Below are positions 42,478 through 54,289 of a stretch of 64,000 nucleotides of DNA, piece after piece. A program made the position numbers and the translations under genes. The DNA is from Pegoplata infirma. Its lineage: Eukaryota; Arthropoda; Insecta; Diptera; Anthomyiidae. The stretch's first letter is position 1. Each line of letters starts with the position of its first letter. A model generated the notes under the pieces. The model saw nothing but the letters and a program-made list of their open reading frames with translations, had not been told where the DNA came from and did no database searches. The stretch lies in assembly GCA_963921195.1 (NCBI GenBank), contig OY992539.1, forward strand, positions 134,257,182 to 134,321,181, written 5' to 3'.

Positions 42478-43800
42478 TTAATGGTATGGTTTTCAATTGT
42501 TTATTCACTGGTTTTAAATGTGTTTTTCATATGTTTTTGCCTACAAAATATTTTGAGTGAAGGTTTCTGTTGATGCATAACACTGCACGTAGTTAAGGTT
42601 TCCAGTTCAGCAGTTCACTTTGGGCTTCTCTGACTCCACTCGACCTTGGTGTAGACAATGCTACACCGTGTCCACGAATGGTCTGATAAAAAGGTGGCCG
42701 GAGACGCGAATTCTATATGCCACCTTTGTGGGATTTTGATTTATGGGGGGTTTAACACGTGGAAAACTCGGGACACAATACGAACATTGCCCTTACAATG
42801 GAAGAGTGAAATGAAGCCTTCTTAATACGTGAGCGTGTTTGATTATGGTTAGACACCGTTGTCTAACGGTACTTACGGAGTAGTAACCAATACCAGCGAC
42901 CGACAAACACAAACGTGTTTCTGGATTTATGAAATAATTTCAGCGACGAATAGATGCTTCTCTGACGTGATCTCGATTAAAGCTCCTTTGGGAGCTATTA
43001 AATTCTCTTGGTTCTGGCCATCTGGTTTTGCACAATTTTAAAAATAGCAGGTTGTAGTTGGCGAGTTCTCTGCTAGTTAAGATATATATGGAGTGTGCTC
43101 TCGTTTCATGTTCCACTTCTTGTCATTTTTTTCATCCTGAAGGTCGTTATCGTGGGGATTCGGTGATTATTACTATTGAGGGACTGATAAGGCCTCCCAT
43201 CCGATCCTGTAGTAATGATGTGCTTGGTTATTTCGAGAAAAGGAATAGCTTCTCGTCATCCCCTAGTGGATGACAGTCAGATAGCTTTCCGTACAAGTAC
43301 ATCTCTTCGACAAGCCCCAAAAACGAATTCCATTAAATTTCTTATCGCACGCTTTCCTTAATATAAATTCAAAGATGCTAATTTAAATGTCATTGTGGGT
43401 GGCATATCATATTTTTTATTCTGCTAATTATTGTATTCCAAAATAAACATTGACCACTCCATATAAAACGTCAGTCCATCTTTATCATCAAAGTTATCTT
43501 GTTACATTGGCAATTTTTTTTTTTTGACACATAAAACACCTGGTAACCATAAAATATGTTTAAATAATATGCAGACTACCAAAAAAAAAGCAACAACAAT
43601 AAGTAAAACTAAAGTATCTCCCTATTTAGCTCATTGTGGCTTCTGCTGCTGTCAATTTTTGGATGAATATTGTTTTTGCTAATTTTATTTTTTGCTCTGC
43701 TTCTCTGATACGTCTGATAGCCACGCGTTTGAAGTATCAAATTACATTACGTGCCTTATCGGTTAAATATACCAACAACAAGAACAACAAAAACATTTAA
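42478..43800. other. Unclassified interval, less AT-rich
   Basis: Bases 42600-43320 are richer in GC than their surroundings and hold several short frames (71 codons at 43058-43273, for example). None matches a motif I know. It could be old retrotransposon or single-copy DNA. Confidence 0.4.
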
Positions 43801-44730
43801 AGTTCAAATTACTTCAGGTGATGGCCAATATAGGCGGTCCATTTGCTGAATGAATTGGGCAAACAAATCATCGAAAAGTAAAAAAAAAACTCCAACAAGA
43901 AGAAAATAAGTACTTAAGCACAAAAAAATAACGAAGAAAATGTAAATTGATAGGGTATTCCATATGCAGCAGACACATTGGTCAGAGTATGAAACATACA
44001 ACGGCAGATCTTTAAAATAATTCATTCTTTCATTTAATGAACATAAGGTTAAGTGGCTTTGACCGCTTCTCGTCAGTACAAATAGACTCTGATGTACGTT
44101 GTGGCCGAATCCTTGATCCCAATGCTTAAGGCGGCTTCTCATTAGACCCGAACATTCACATAAGAAGTGATTCACTGACACCCCCTCCACCACTTCCCCC
44201 AAGTTCTACATTAGTCCCTATCAGAAATTCCTATACGCACGGCCATATGGCCAATTATACTGTGTTCTGTAAGTACTCCAACGATTCAAAGCCATTTCTC
44301 GCACATTCATTCCCAGCGACCCAACTATGTCCATGGACCCAGCAGATTACCTTAGTGTGTGCTGACTGATTCGATGAAGGGATTGTATACAATTCCTAAC
44401 TATTCCCGATTTTACAGTGTTTGATTCTAAGGCCTTCAGAGCTGCAAGACTATCCACGAAAATGTTAATGACTCAAGGACGAAGGTCCCTTGTCATAATC
44501 ATCTGCGCGGCTTTATCAATTGCAAGTACCTCAGCCTGGAAATCACTACACAGTCTAAATGTGGCCCCGATTTCAAGGCATTCAGAGTAAACTACCGAAC
44601 CCGTACCCATCTTTGATCCGTCCGTAAAGATTGAGATCGCATTCTCTGTTATAACAGAGTTTTCCTCCCAGTCTTCCCAAGTCGGTATTTGGTCTTCGAA
44701 GGTTCTGTCAAAGTTCGTCTGTAGTCGGTT
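43801..44730 (-). pseudogene. Non-LTR retrotransposon RNase H and tail (family D)
   Basis: The minus strand reads FDRTFEDQIPTWEDW, ISIFTDGSKMGTGSVVYSE (RNase H first Asp), DFQAEVLAIDKAAQMIM (catalytic Glu), INIFVDSLAALKALES (second Asp), then after frameshift GHSWVAGN, and the tail EVVEGVSVNHFLCECSGL. A stop follows TRDLRP; the same stop occurs in the copy at 48690, so the two share descent. The downstream 100 codons to 43801 are AT-rich read-through. Confidence 0.88.
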
Positions 44731-44854
44731 CTCTCATTTATACCATATATTACATTTATTAATATTGATCTATAGCCATTTTTATTTTACCTTATTCGAG
44801 AGACATTTACTCCAAATCACAATTCTGTCACCTTTTGAATTCAAAAAATCGAAA
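44731..44854. other. Junction between two retrotransposon families
   Basis: AT-rich linker ending CACAATTCTGTCACC...AATTCAAAAAATCGAAAAAA, directly before TTAGTGGATC. A similar junction is present, inverted, at about 48600-48690. Confidence 0.7.
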
Positions 44855-45802
44855 AAAAAAAAAAATTAGTGGATCCAAGATACGTCGAACAAGTGGGTTG
44901 TGGAGTTAATTTCGAAGAGCTTGGGTTGACCCTGGCTCGAAGATTGCAAGATTATTGCAGAGATGCTAGAAATAAAGAAGTTGAGTTGAGGGTGGGTTGT
45001 ACAAACCCAAAAATTACGTAAACTTCTTCTTCAGGCGAGTCCATGGTGGTCAGATTTAAAATAGTCCATTGTACCGTACCCTGAAAATGAAAATTAGTAA
45101 GGGTGAAAGAAAGTTTAGAAGAATAAAAAGAATAAAAAAGTGCTTGTTCAGAATTTCTCAGTTGCGTTCACAAACTTGAAAAAATCAGTCAAGGGAAGTC
45201 TATGAACCGTGTTAATTGACATAATATCAGAACCCATTATTCACAGTCTATCCCTTCAGAAAATGCTGACTGGTTGAGCAATGTCTTGTCGACAACCGCA
45301 TACAACATCTATTCTGACAGTCAAGCCCCGGTCAAATCCCTGGAGTCAATGTTTCTGAAAACAAGCTTTGTCCTTAACTGCCGAACGTCTTTAAATGAAA
45401 TGGCCGAGCAGCTTGACATACGACTCATATGGGTCCCGGGAAACAGAGGAGTTCTAGGGAATTGCGAGGCCGATGAGCTTGCAAAACTGGGAACTACCTT
45501 ACAGGTTCCAACAAAGTTGGAATGTGTTGGTATGCCCCTAGAAACTTGCAAGCAAAATCTAAGGCTTTGTTTCGCGACGGAGACTAATCAGAGATGGGCA
45601 CATGGATGGATGTGCGACATTACACGACACATTTGGCTTTCCAAGAGGTGAGTTGTCGACGGTGGTTGCTGTAATTACTGGACACTGTCTTATAGGGAAG
45701 CACGCAGACCGGTTAAATGTGTTGCCAAATTACGTTTTCCTGAGTTGTATGAATGAGGAGGAGTTGGAAACTATCGAACACTTTATCTGCTATTGCCCTT
45801 AA
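44855..45802 (+). pseudogene. Non-LTR retrotransposon RNase H and tail (family E) with internal insert
   Basis: The plus strand reads EQVGCGVNFEELGLTLARRLQDY, then about 260 bp that do not belong to the domain. It resumes as DWLSNVLSTTAYNIYSDSQA (catalytic Asp), LIWVPGNRGVLGNCEADELAKLG (final conserved block), LECVGMPLETCKQNL and TNQRWAHGW. After a frameshift it reads GELSTVVAVITGHCLIGKHADR and EEELETIEHFICYCP. The insert (containing AAAATTAGTAAGGGTGAAAGAAAG) is shared with 48119-48650, which points to a common inserted source. Confidence 0.88.
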
Positions 45803-46050
45803 AAAGAATGGAGAACATAATTAAAAAGAATGAGGAACGGAATATAAGGGAACGGAATAAAGGGAATGATATGGAATAAATAGTTTTTTTAAATTTTTTT
45901 TTTTACTCAAATTGGTTTTACTTTAATTTTTTACACTCTATATTTTTTTTATACGACTTTAAACTACGTCCCGGAGTAGTTCTTTCATACAAATTCTGGA
46001 GCAGAATAGAATGATGGTGCTTTTTTTATTGTGTTATCTGTTGTCTTTAA
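45803..46050. other. Retrotransposon 3' end and AT-rich interval
   Basis: GGAACGGAATA-type short repeats at 45835-45880 may be the 3' tail of the preceding retrotransposon. The rest is unclassified. Confidence 0.4.
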
Positions 46051-46052
46051 TA

Positions 46053-46702
46053 ACACAGTGATACAAAATCGAACTTTCCGAATCGGAATGTTATGAAACC
46101 AAAACCAAATGCATGTGGGCATTTTACACAACAGAACCTTCAAGGCCTTTGTTTTTGAGTTCAGCGCTACATTTTTTTTACACGCATTTAAAGTTGGTGA
46201 TTAGAACAATCATTTAAAGTTTTTGTGTATTAAACATGTCCTACTTTAGGGGCCCATGGCGGTGCCATTATTGGGCATTTGGGGTCCAGCGTCCAAACTT
46301 AAGGATGAAACTACGTTAGCTATAACCGTTATTTATTTCGCTGCAATCGGTACAGTACCTTCTTACTGAATAGCGATTGTTATTTAAAGGCAATTACAAA
46401 ATTAAACATACGACACTTATACAGTTTACAAGCAATGATTACACTACTAAACATCGAAAATACGTCTGCGATGTTATACATTTGATTACAAAAGTTCTGC
46501 TGTTCAAAAATCCGGTCTACAAACTTTTTCATCACATCAGGTTTTTAAGAAAATTGATATAAGTTCATATAATATAAGTTCACCAACTTCAAATGCGTGT
46601 AAAAAAAAAAAAATTAAAAAATGCCTTAAGGTTTTCGTTATGGAATATGCCACATTTCATTTGCTTTTTGATCCCATTCCAATTGTGGTTGTTGCACAGT
46701 GT
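46053..46702. mobile_element. ACACAGTG TIR element, uninterrupted copy (650 bp)
   Basis: The ends are ACACAGTGATACAAAATCG and GTTGTTGCACAGTGT, with TA at 46051-46052 and 46703-46704. It is the inverted counterpart of the element shell at 33147-33407 and 36976-37225, and it preserves the empty site for the hAT-like insertion there. No coding region. Confidence 0.9.
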
Positions 46703-46704
46703 TA

Positions 46705-46866
46705 CATTTGGTGTAGTTTTGAAGCATTAAACGAGAACGTGGTAATAATAAAAAGAATTAACTCCTTTGTAGCTCTGCATTTGTTAACATACAAATTCAC
46801 TTGAATATAAGTGTGTGCAGTGTATGTTTGATACACGGACTTTAATAATCTTGTTGCAGTTTTAAG
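46705..46866. other. Short unclassified interval
   Basis: AT-rich DNA; no feature seen. Confidence 0.4.
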
Positions 46867-47170
46867 CAAGGGTGGGTACCGAAACTATATTGATGTTGTT
46901 AACGGTTTTGATAAATATTAATGGTATCGGTATTGCATTGTAAATTTTGTATTTTTGGATTATTAATGTATTGGGAATTAAAATTCAATCGATATTGATA
47001 ATCCTAAAGCATTCAAAAATATTTATCAATATCAATCTTTTCGGAATTAAGTTATCTTAGTAGTCGGGTAGCGACACTGCTTTTTGTTGGAATTGCATTA
47101 ATTTCAAATTAGTTTTGATTTTTAGCTTCAATCGGTATTGTTATTAAAATCGTATTGGTTTCCAACCTTG
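46867..47170. mobile_element. CAAGG TIR element (304 bp), hAT-like
   Basis: The ends CAAGGGTGGGTACCGAAAC and GTTTCCAACCTTG fit the hAT YARNG rule. Flanks GTTTTAAG and ATTTTACT match at five of eight positions. Body words GGTATTG/CAATATC repeat in both orientations. Confidence 0.65.
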
Positions 47171-47764
47171 ATTTTACTCATATTTTTTTTTTTGCATGCT
47201 TGATTGACTTACCAAAGGTCGTGCGTATAAGCAAATTTGTGATATAATGATCATAAGAAGGTGATAAGAGAATTCATCTGGTCAGACCGTCTGCCAAAAC
47301 GTTGAAGCGTCAAATTAAGTATAAGAACAAACGAACGGCTGTTTTCTTTTACTTATTTTTTTGTAGAACTTCTTACGGGCGGTAGGTAAATCATTTTTTT
47401 CTTTTTGTAATCTGATAATCCAGATGTTATAGTTTTGATCGTTTTAATTAAGATGATCATATGTAAATAAAAAAAAATATTTAATAATTTTGGGTGGTCA
47501 AAATTTGTTTTTTTCTCTTAATTAGAATACGGAAGTAATAATGTTGTGTTCTGGTAAGAGTATGTATTTAACTTAAAACTAGTTAAAAATTGGTAAACTA
47601 TCGAAACTTTGTGGGAGGTAAACTGCCCTTGTTTTAACTTATGGTAAATTGAAGTGAACATTTCTCTGGTTCTTATGTTCTCAGGAAGTTTTTCCACCAC
47701 TCGTCCTTAATAAATGTATAAATCAATGGATGCTATCAAATGATAGCGTACAGACGAAGTGCTG
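47171..47764. other. Unclassified interval
   Basis: AT-rich DNA with no recognisable gene, TIR or repeat. Confidence 0.4.
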
Positions 47765-48118
47765 TGTGACGAAAAATCGCAAGGTGTTAACAAAATTCTT
47801 TTTGATATGGATAAAGGAAAGCTAAGATTAGACATAAACCTTATCACGGGCCAATATGAACTCGCAAAACACATGGTAAGGATCGGCAAAATATCAAACG
47901 ACACTTGCAAATGACGTAATGAATCTTTCGAGGACAGCTTTCATATCTTATGTGAATGACTTGCATTATCATTTAGGAGATTTAAATGTTTCGGTTCTAA
48001 TGTTTTTCAGGATCTTCAGGACCTACTTGTTATAAGTAGTGTTTTCCAGCCCAGGTATTTGCAATTGATAAAGCTACGCTGATGATTATGACAATGGACC
48101 TAAGTCCTTGCGCACATA
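47765..48118 (+). pseudogene. Non-LTR retrotransposon tail plus RNase H scrap (family D)
   Basis: The plus strand reads FFDMDKGKLRLDINLITGQYELAKHMVRIG, ISNDTCK and SFEDSFHILCE (cysteine-rich tail), RFKCFGSNVFQDLQDLL. A separate RNase H scrap then follows (VFQ...LQLIK at about 48037-48090, in family D DNA). The order is scrambled relative to an intact element, and stops interrupt it. Confidence 0.75.
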
Positions 48119-48650
48119 TACCAATTCTGTTGGAACCTGCTAGGTATTTCCCAATTTACAAGCTCATCGGCTTTGCAATTTTCTAGAACGCCTCTGTGCG
48201 CAGGGATTAACTACTCGGACGTCCTTTAACTGCTCCGACGTCATTTAAAGACGGCCGGCAGTTAAGGGCAGTTAAGTCCAGTGACCGGACCTCGGCTTGA
48301 CTGTCAGAATACGTGTTGACCACGGTTGTCGACAAGACATTGCAACCAGTCTGCAACGTCTCAGGGGCTAGACTGTGAATAATGGGTTCTGATATTCTGA
48401 CAATGGACACGGTTTATAGACTCCCCTTGTCTGATTTTCTCAAGTTTGTGAAAGCAACTTAGAAATTGTGAACAAGCGCTTTTTTATTATTCCAAACTTT
48501 CTTTCACCCTTACTAATTTTCCTTTTCAGGAATCGGTACAATAGCATCTCTGCAATGATCTGGCAAGCCAGACTCAACCCAAGCTCTTCCGAATAAACTC
48601 CACAGCCCACTTGTTCGTGTAGCCTCGATCCACTAAATTTTTTCGACATT
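48119..48650 (-). pseudogene. Non-LTR retrotransposon RNase H (family E) with the shared insert
   Basis: The minus strand reads SRLHEQVGCGVYSEELGLSLA, then the same non-domain insert as 44855-45802 (AAAATTAGTAAGGGTGAAAG). It continues NVLSTTVVNTYSDSQAEVRSL and a degraded GVLENCKADELVN block. The insert here is about 100 bp shorter than in the other copy. Confidence 0.85.
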
Positions 48651-48932
48651 TTGAATTTAGTTTGGATTTAAGTGGTTACAGAATTGTGAGTTTACTCTGA
48701 ATGCCTCGGGTCCTAATTTAGACTTCCGGTTAAGTGTAGTACTTTCCAGGCTGAGGCATGATGATTATGACAAGAGACCTTCGTCCTTGAGTCATTAATA
48801 TTTTCGTGAATAGTCGTGCAGCCCTAAAGGCCTTAGAATCAAACACTGTAAAATCGGAAATTTTTAGGATTGTATACGACGATCCCTTTATCGAATCCGT
48901 CCGCACACAGTCAAGCTAATCTGGGTTAAAAT
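48651..48932 (+). pseudogene. Non-LTR retrotransposon RNase H fragment (family D)
   Basis: The plus strand reads MIMTRDLRP, stop, then INIFVNSRAALKALESNTVKSEIFRIV. It matches the minus-strand copy at 44400-44560, including the stop codon. With the neighbouring minus-strand family E piece it repeats the head-to-head arrangement of 43801-45802 in opposite orientation. Confidence 0.85.
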
Positions 48933-49519
48933 TAGAGATGGGCACATGATCAGATTAGAGCGTGATTCACGTAATTCACGCGTGATCAAGCGCGAGTGAG
49001 ACTGAAATCAATTTTACTCACTTGATTGTGAGTAAGTGTGAGTAGAGAAAAAAATTGCGTGAGTGTGCGTGATTAAGATTTTTTCGTGAGTGAGTGTGCG
49101 TGAGTCGATTTTCTTGCGTGAGTTTGCGTGATTTATTTTCTCTTCATATTTTCTTTCGTACCAAAAAAATTTGCAAAAAAATTTTAAAATTTGGCTTTAT
49201 TTAAGATTTCGTCCCGAAAAAAGCTAAAAAAAAATGCAAAAATTTCGCTGAACTTTAAATTTTGCTGAGAATTTTTAGAGATTTTTGAAATTTTAGTTTT
49301 TTAATTTTTTTTTGGTATAAAAAAAGAGTTTCGTGAGTGTGAGTCAACGTGAGTGTTAGTGAAACTTGCATGAGTGTACGTAAGTGTGAGCTGTATTAAA
49401 TTTACTCACGTGCTTGTGAGTAGAAAAAAAATGATCGTGAGTGAGTGTGCTTGATTCAAAAGTTCCTGTCGTGAGCATGAGTGAGTGTGAGTCAAAAATC
49501 ACTCACGCGCCCATCTCCA
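48933..49519. mobile_element. hAT-like element rich in GTGAGTG motifs, copy 2
   Basis: The ends are TAGAGATGGGCACATGATCA and ACTCACGCGCCCATCTCCA. The body is full of GTGAGTGTGCGTGA-type words, inverted at the right end. It is related to 15248-15595. A target duplication is not evident. Confidence 0.72.
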
Positions 49520-49722
49520 CTAGGGACAGACAGGCAAATGACTTTTGAGCACCTGTGCTTCAATTTTTCAAAAATCAAAACAATTTTTTAAAAAAATATT
49601 TTTGTGACTGCTAAGGATCTATAAAATTTCAATGTAACGAAAATTAAAAAGTGGAATATATTTTATTTTTTTTCCAATTTTAACACACAAAGACAACATA
49701 TTAGCCTCAGAATTAAACATAT
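49520..49722. other. Short unclassified interval
   Basis: AT-rich DNA; no feature seen. Confidence 0.4.
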
Positions 49723-51031
49723 GGGTCATTCCATGTCAAATCGGACACTTTGAAAATTTTTTTTTTTAGATTTTCTCAATTTGTTTACAGTTTTTAGTAC
49801 CCTTCAAAAACTCCTTCGTGGTAAAGATTTTAGATTTTTTTGATGACCCGTTCAAGAGATATAAAATTTTTAAAAATTGGAAGTTTGTACCTTTACTTTG
49901 CTTCTTTTACTCATAACTTCTTCAATAACGGTCCAAATTTCAATTTTTTTTTTTTCAAAATTTTTGTTTTTTTGCGTACTTTTTAAAAAAAAGCCCAATC
50001 CTACGCCCTATCTCCATTCCCTAAGTAGGCTCTCATGCAAAATTACATTTTTATAAAATTTGCTCCAACTGTTATTTGTATGGGAGCCTACTTAGGGAGT
50101 GGAGATAGGGCGTAGGTATGTTTTAAGAAAATGTTGTAGGGTAAAAATAAATAGGGGTCGGTCTCACTAATGACCCCTTTCGGGAGCACCATTGGACCGG
50201 TAGAAGCTGATTAAATAAAACAAATTTACAAAAAATAAATAAAATTGTATGGGGACCGCCTTAACAGTTAAAGATAGAGGGTAGGTGTGTTCAGAGAAAA
50301 TGCTTGGACAAAAAAAAATATTGTGGGTCGGTCATACGTTTTGTTGCTCTAAGGGCACTATTAGGGCAGTTAGAGCGGTTGGAGCATATTTTAAAAAATG
50401 TCGTTTTGTGTGGGAGCCCCCTTAGAAATTGGAGATAGGGTATTAGTTTGTTCTAAAGAAATGTTAAGACGTAAAAATTAATGGGGGTCGGCCTTATAAA
50501 GGACCCCTCTATGATGCACCATTGGAGCAGTAGAAATGATTTTAAGTTTGAAAAATTACAATAAAATTTTTTCAAAAAATTTTAAAAAATAGAAATAATC
50601 GTTATCCCACGATCCTCCTGGGAAAAGAATTTGTAAAATCGATAGAAGTTTTACACAAAAAAATTTCAAAAAAATCGAAGAGTACAAACATTTTCAAAAA
50701 TGAGATTTAAATTTTAAAACTTAAAAATTGCATACTAGAACGCTTTTAAGAATTTTTTGGGATTTTTTTTTTTTAAAGTACGTAAAAAACAAAAATTTTG
50801 AAAGAAAAAACTTGAAATTTGGACCATTATTGAAGAAGTTATGAGTAAAAGAAGTTTGAGTAAAGGAGCAAACTACCAATTTTTAAAAATTCGATATCTT
50901 TTGAACGGGTCATCAAAAAAAATCTGAAAATTTACCACGAAGGAGTTTTTGAAGGGTATTAAAAACTGTAAACAAATTGGGAAAATCTAAAAAAAAATTT
51001 TCAAAGTGTCCGATTTGACATGGAATGCCCC
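49723..51031. mobile_element. GGGTCATTCCATGTCAAATC TIR element (1.3 kb)
   Basis: The TIRs GGGTCATTCCATGTCAAATC and GATTTGACATGGAATGCCCC continue inward for about 250 bp per arm (GATGACCCGTTCAAGAGATA / TATCTTTTGAACGGGTCATC). ATAT lies on both sides. The loop holds the array at 50083-50560. No transposase; superfamily not assigned. Confidence 0.88.
50083..50560. repeat. About 170-bp tandem repeats in the loop
   Basis: Three units share TGTGGGAGCC.CCTTAG, TGGAGATAGGGTRTTAG, AAAAATTAATGGGGGTCGG and GCACCATTGGA.CRGTAG. They are GC-richer than the arms. Confidence 0.85.
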
Positions 51032-51448
51032 ATATATTTCACTAAAGTGTTCTGACATAAATGCCTAGAGTGGTAAAAAAAAAACGTTTTTTTGCGTTAT
51101 TACCCTATTTTATGCAATTTGGTGCAAAAAGCTTTGTCTGACTTTTTTAGACGTTTAAAAAAATGTTTAGTACTGTTACGGGCATTATTTTGTATCCGTT
51201 TTTCAGAAAAAAAAATATCTTTCTTTGCGATCTCACCACCTACCCCCCCCCCCCCTTGCCCTTCCCCATTTAATGCTCCATAATTAAAGTATGAAATGAT
51301 TTATTTTGTTTGTTTAAGAAATTGATATTTGTCAGGATTAATTAAAATCTTCCTGTATTACAATTGAAGTTTGTTGCGGTTTTATGGTATTTATTGTGGT
51401 TTTTAAATTAAGATACAAATTCACAAAGTGTATTAGAGCGAACGATTA
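51032..51448. other. Unclassified interval with a C-run
   Basis: A run of twelve or more C lies at about 51245-51257. No gene or element is recognised. Confidence 0.4.
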
Positions 51449-51949
51449 CACTGCGGAACAGTCAAAAATAAACAAGAGGTATGACCATCAATTCTATATA
51501 TTTCGGACATGCTGATTCGAATGGCGTACTCCATTTTTTGATGTATGGTACAGTTTTTTTGCAAAATGTCTTTAAAGATTGGCCTATTTTCACCCGGTTT
51601 TTTAACGAAAAAATTTGCAAAGTTAATGATTTTTAAATTTTATGGCACAGAAAACACAGATATGACCTGTAGCAATATTTTTCAAGCTAATTTGGTTTTA
51701 AGATTTTGATCTTAGGCCTTTAAAATCGCGAAATTCTTCATTATTTGATGTTTTTTCGAATTTAACCGCTAAATTGGTTTTTAATTAAAAACTTGGTTCT
51801 AATAGATCACAAAGGCATCCATAACAAAACAAATAGTAGACAAAAAACATCTATGTGCTGTGGACCATCATGCTAAAAATCGCGAAAAAGTGTTTTTTTC
51901 GTATGGTAGCATCATTCTACGAGATGATTTAAAGGTCCATCTTTTAGTA

Positions 51950-52208
51950 CACCCAAAAAAAAACGTGGGTATTCAATACTAAAAATTTTACTAATGAACT
52001 AATTTTTTAGTCCAAAATGATCTAGTGCAGGCGTTGGTAATCAATACTAAAATTTTTTACTAATATTATTCAAAACCAGTAAAAATTACTAATTTTAGTA
52101 CTTTGAAGATACTAAAAAACTACCGTACTACTGGTAATTAGTAACTTATTAGTAGATTTTGGTACCAAATCACTTACTAATATTTTTACTGCAGAATTAT
52201 TTTGAGTG
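51950..52208. mobile_element. CACCC/GAGTG TIR element (259 bp), TA-flanked
   Basis: The ends CACCCAAAAAAAAACGTGGG and ATTATTTTGAGTG are flanked by TA at 51948-51949 and 52209-52210. The right arm near 58967 (CGTTATATACTAAAAGATGG) is the exact empty site with a single TA. The body has ATTTTTTACTAATATT-type repeats. Confidence 0.92.
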
Positions 52209-52420
52209 TATATAACGTGGGAACATTAAAAAATTAACTGACCAAAAATTTGGCCAAAAAAGTTTTCATTTGCAAAAGTTATCTTAACAAAAACTATTAC
52301 TACAGTGTTTGTCCTACAATAAATTCAAATATTGAAAAATAAATATATTTATTTTAGTATTGCATATGTTAAGGAAATTTGAAATTTTCAAATTGAAATA
52401 TCTATCCCAACAAACATTTA

Positions 52421-54206
52421 CATTTAAAAAAAACATTGAATCTTATATTGATATCTAATTTTAAATCCAAACCTTAGCCTTGAAAACCAGTTGAGAATAG
52501 CATAGTTCTCAACGTGAAAACAATAGCATTCTCAAAGTAAACGGCATGTTAGTTCTCAAGTAAATTTTTCAAGTTTATTTTGACTTGATAAATATTTTGA
52601 GATTTTTCAAAACTGTATAATAATGGAGCTCATATCATTTGCTTTTTGGGTGATAAAAAGTGCAAATTTGATAAACTAGGAATATTTGCAAAGTGTGCAA
52701 ACTCACAACAACAAATTATATGCGTTTGACATTTCAGTTGCACATGCATTTATCCTCACAATTTTATTCATATCCTCACAGAAAACCAATTACTATTTCA
52801 TTTGCACACGGAATTGTGTGCAAATAACAAACAGAGTTGCTTTTATTTTGACATTTCGGCCGCAATAATTGTTTGCATACTTATTAAAAAAACACATTTA
52901 TTAAAAAAAAAATACATTTATTAAAAAAAAAAAAAACATTGAATCGTGTATTTTTGTTTGTTCTTATGAAATTGAGAAATAAAAATTGATTAAAAAGAAA
53001 TATGATTAAAAAAGAAATATCCAAAGTATAAAAAATGGATGCTTACGACATGTAATAAAAAATTTATTTTCACCGCATAATTTTTGAAGTTGCAAACTTG
53101 ATGGATAAATGACGTGAAAACCACTAATGTTTCTCAAATTTATACACATATTTTACCTGAAGTTTGTCCTCGTTTCGTGATTCTGGGTTTGGCTGATTGT
53201 GAGTGTGGTGTATGTATTAGGGTGGATCATAAAAACAAAAGTTTGCTTTTTGTACGGGTCACCCGAAATATAGTATATTAAGCGCTATGAGAAAATAACA
53301 CGTGATCGGGCTCTATCGGGTCCTAAACAAACATTTTGTCTAAAAAAAAGTTCACACAATGAAAAAATTGTTTTTTTGATATATATTTATTTTTATTTTA
53401 ATTATAATTAAGCTTGATTAACTTATTAATGACAAAAAGTTTCATTTTGGTCGGACAAGCATTTCAGTTTCAAAAAAAATTAGGCTGATTGGGAGTAAAA
53501 ATTTTCAAATTTTTTTTTTAGTTTTAAAAAGCTTACGTAATAGGGCGGTCTTTCACAGGGCACCAGCCGATTGTCCTAAATATAGGAAAGAGGGGAGCAA
53601 AAGACGAGTTACCTGTTTTTTTATAGCGGCCTAATCTCACATTTAGCGGGTCAAAAGGGAGGTGGGAAAACGTTTTTTTTTTAGTTTTTTGAGGATTTTT
53701 CCCATTTCTTCAAAAGAATCTATATGAACATTTTATACAGGTTGAAATGTTTTTCGAAGACCTGTCTAATGGTGTATCGGTCGTGTCCAAATTCGACTTC
53801 GTTAAGTTCGTTTTTGTCAAAAATGTATAATTGTTGGGGTAGTTTATATGGAGATGTATATACGTACGACCGCCAAAATCATATAAAATAATCTCTATCA
53901 AAATTAAACTGACCCGTATTTTTCGTTTGCCGAAATTCCTATTAGTTCGGCTTTTATACGGATTTTCCCGAAAGCCCTTTATTTTCCACAGGACCTGTGT
54001 TTACACGTATTTAAACATTTTTGTGTGTAGAATATTTAATAAAAATATGTTAAACTTTAAACACATTTTGCGAAGAAACTGTACCATACATCAAAAAACA
54101 GAGTACACCATTGCAATGTTCGAAATTATTTGTTCGAATTCTACCACTCAAAAGCATTCGATTCTAACAATCCTCTTTTTTATATCAATGCACTCAAGTT
54201 AGTTTT
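52421..54206. other. Interior of the 8-kb element, left part
   Basis: No coding region is recognised. Bases 53600-53840 (ATAGCGGCCTAATCTCACATTTAGCGGGTCAAAAGGGAGG, then AGACCTGTCTA and CGTGTCCAAA) are a decayed relative of the body of the TAA-flanked element at 19589-20189. Bases 54000-54125 are the first of the internal direct repeats seen again at 58225, 58545 and 59345. Confidence 0.55.
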
Positions 54207-54289
54207 TAATGCAACCCGAGTAAAAAAAAAATGTATGGTAAAACATGTTATCTTATAAAATTATATATAATTTATTGGATCTGATTTTG

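Noticed and set aside
42478..43800. Protein-coding exon in a GC-richer segment
   Set aside because: Six-frame reading gives only short frames without recognisable motifs or clear splice-linked continuity.
43804..44202. 132-codon minus-strand frame as a membrane protein gene
   Set aside because: Its start is the cysteine-rich tail of a retrotransposon (NHFLCECSG); the hydrophobic remainder is AT-rich read-through.
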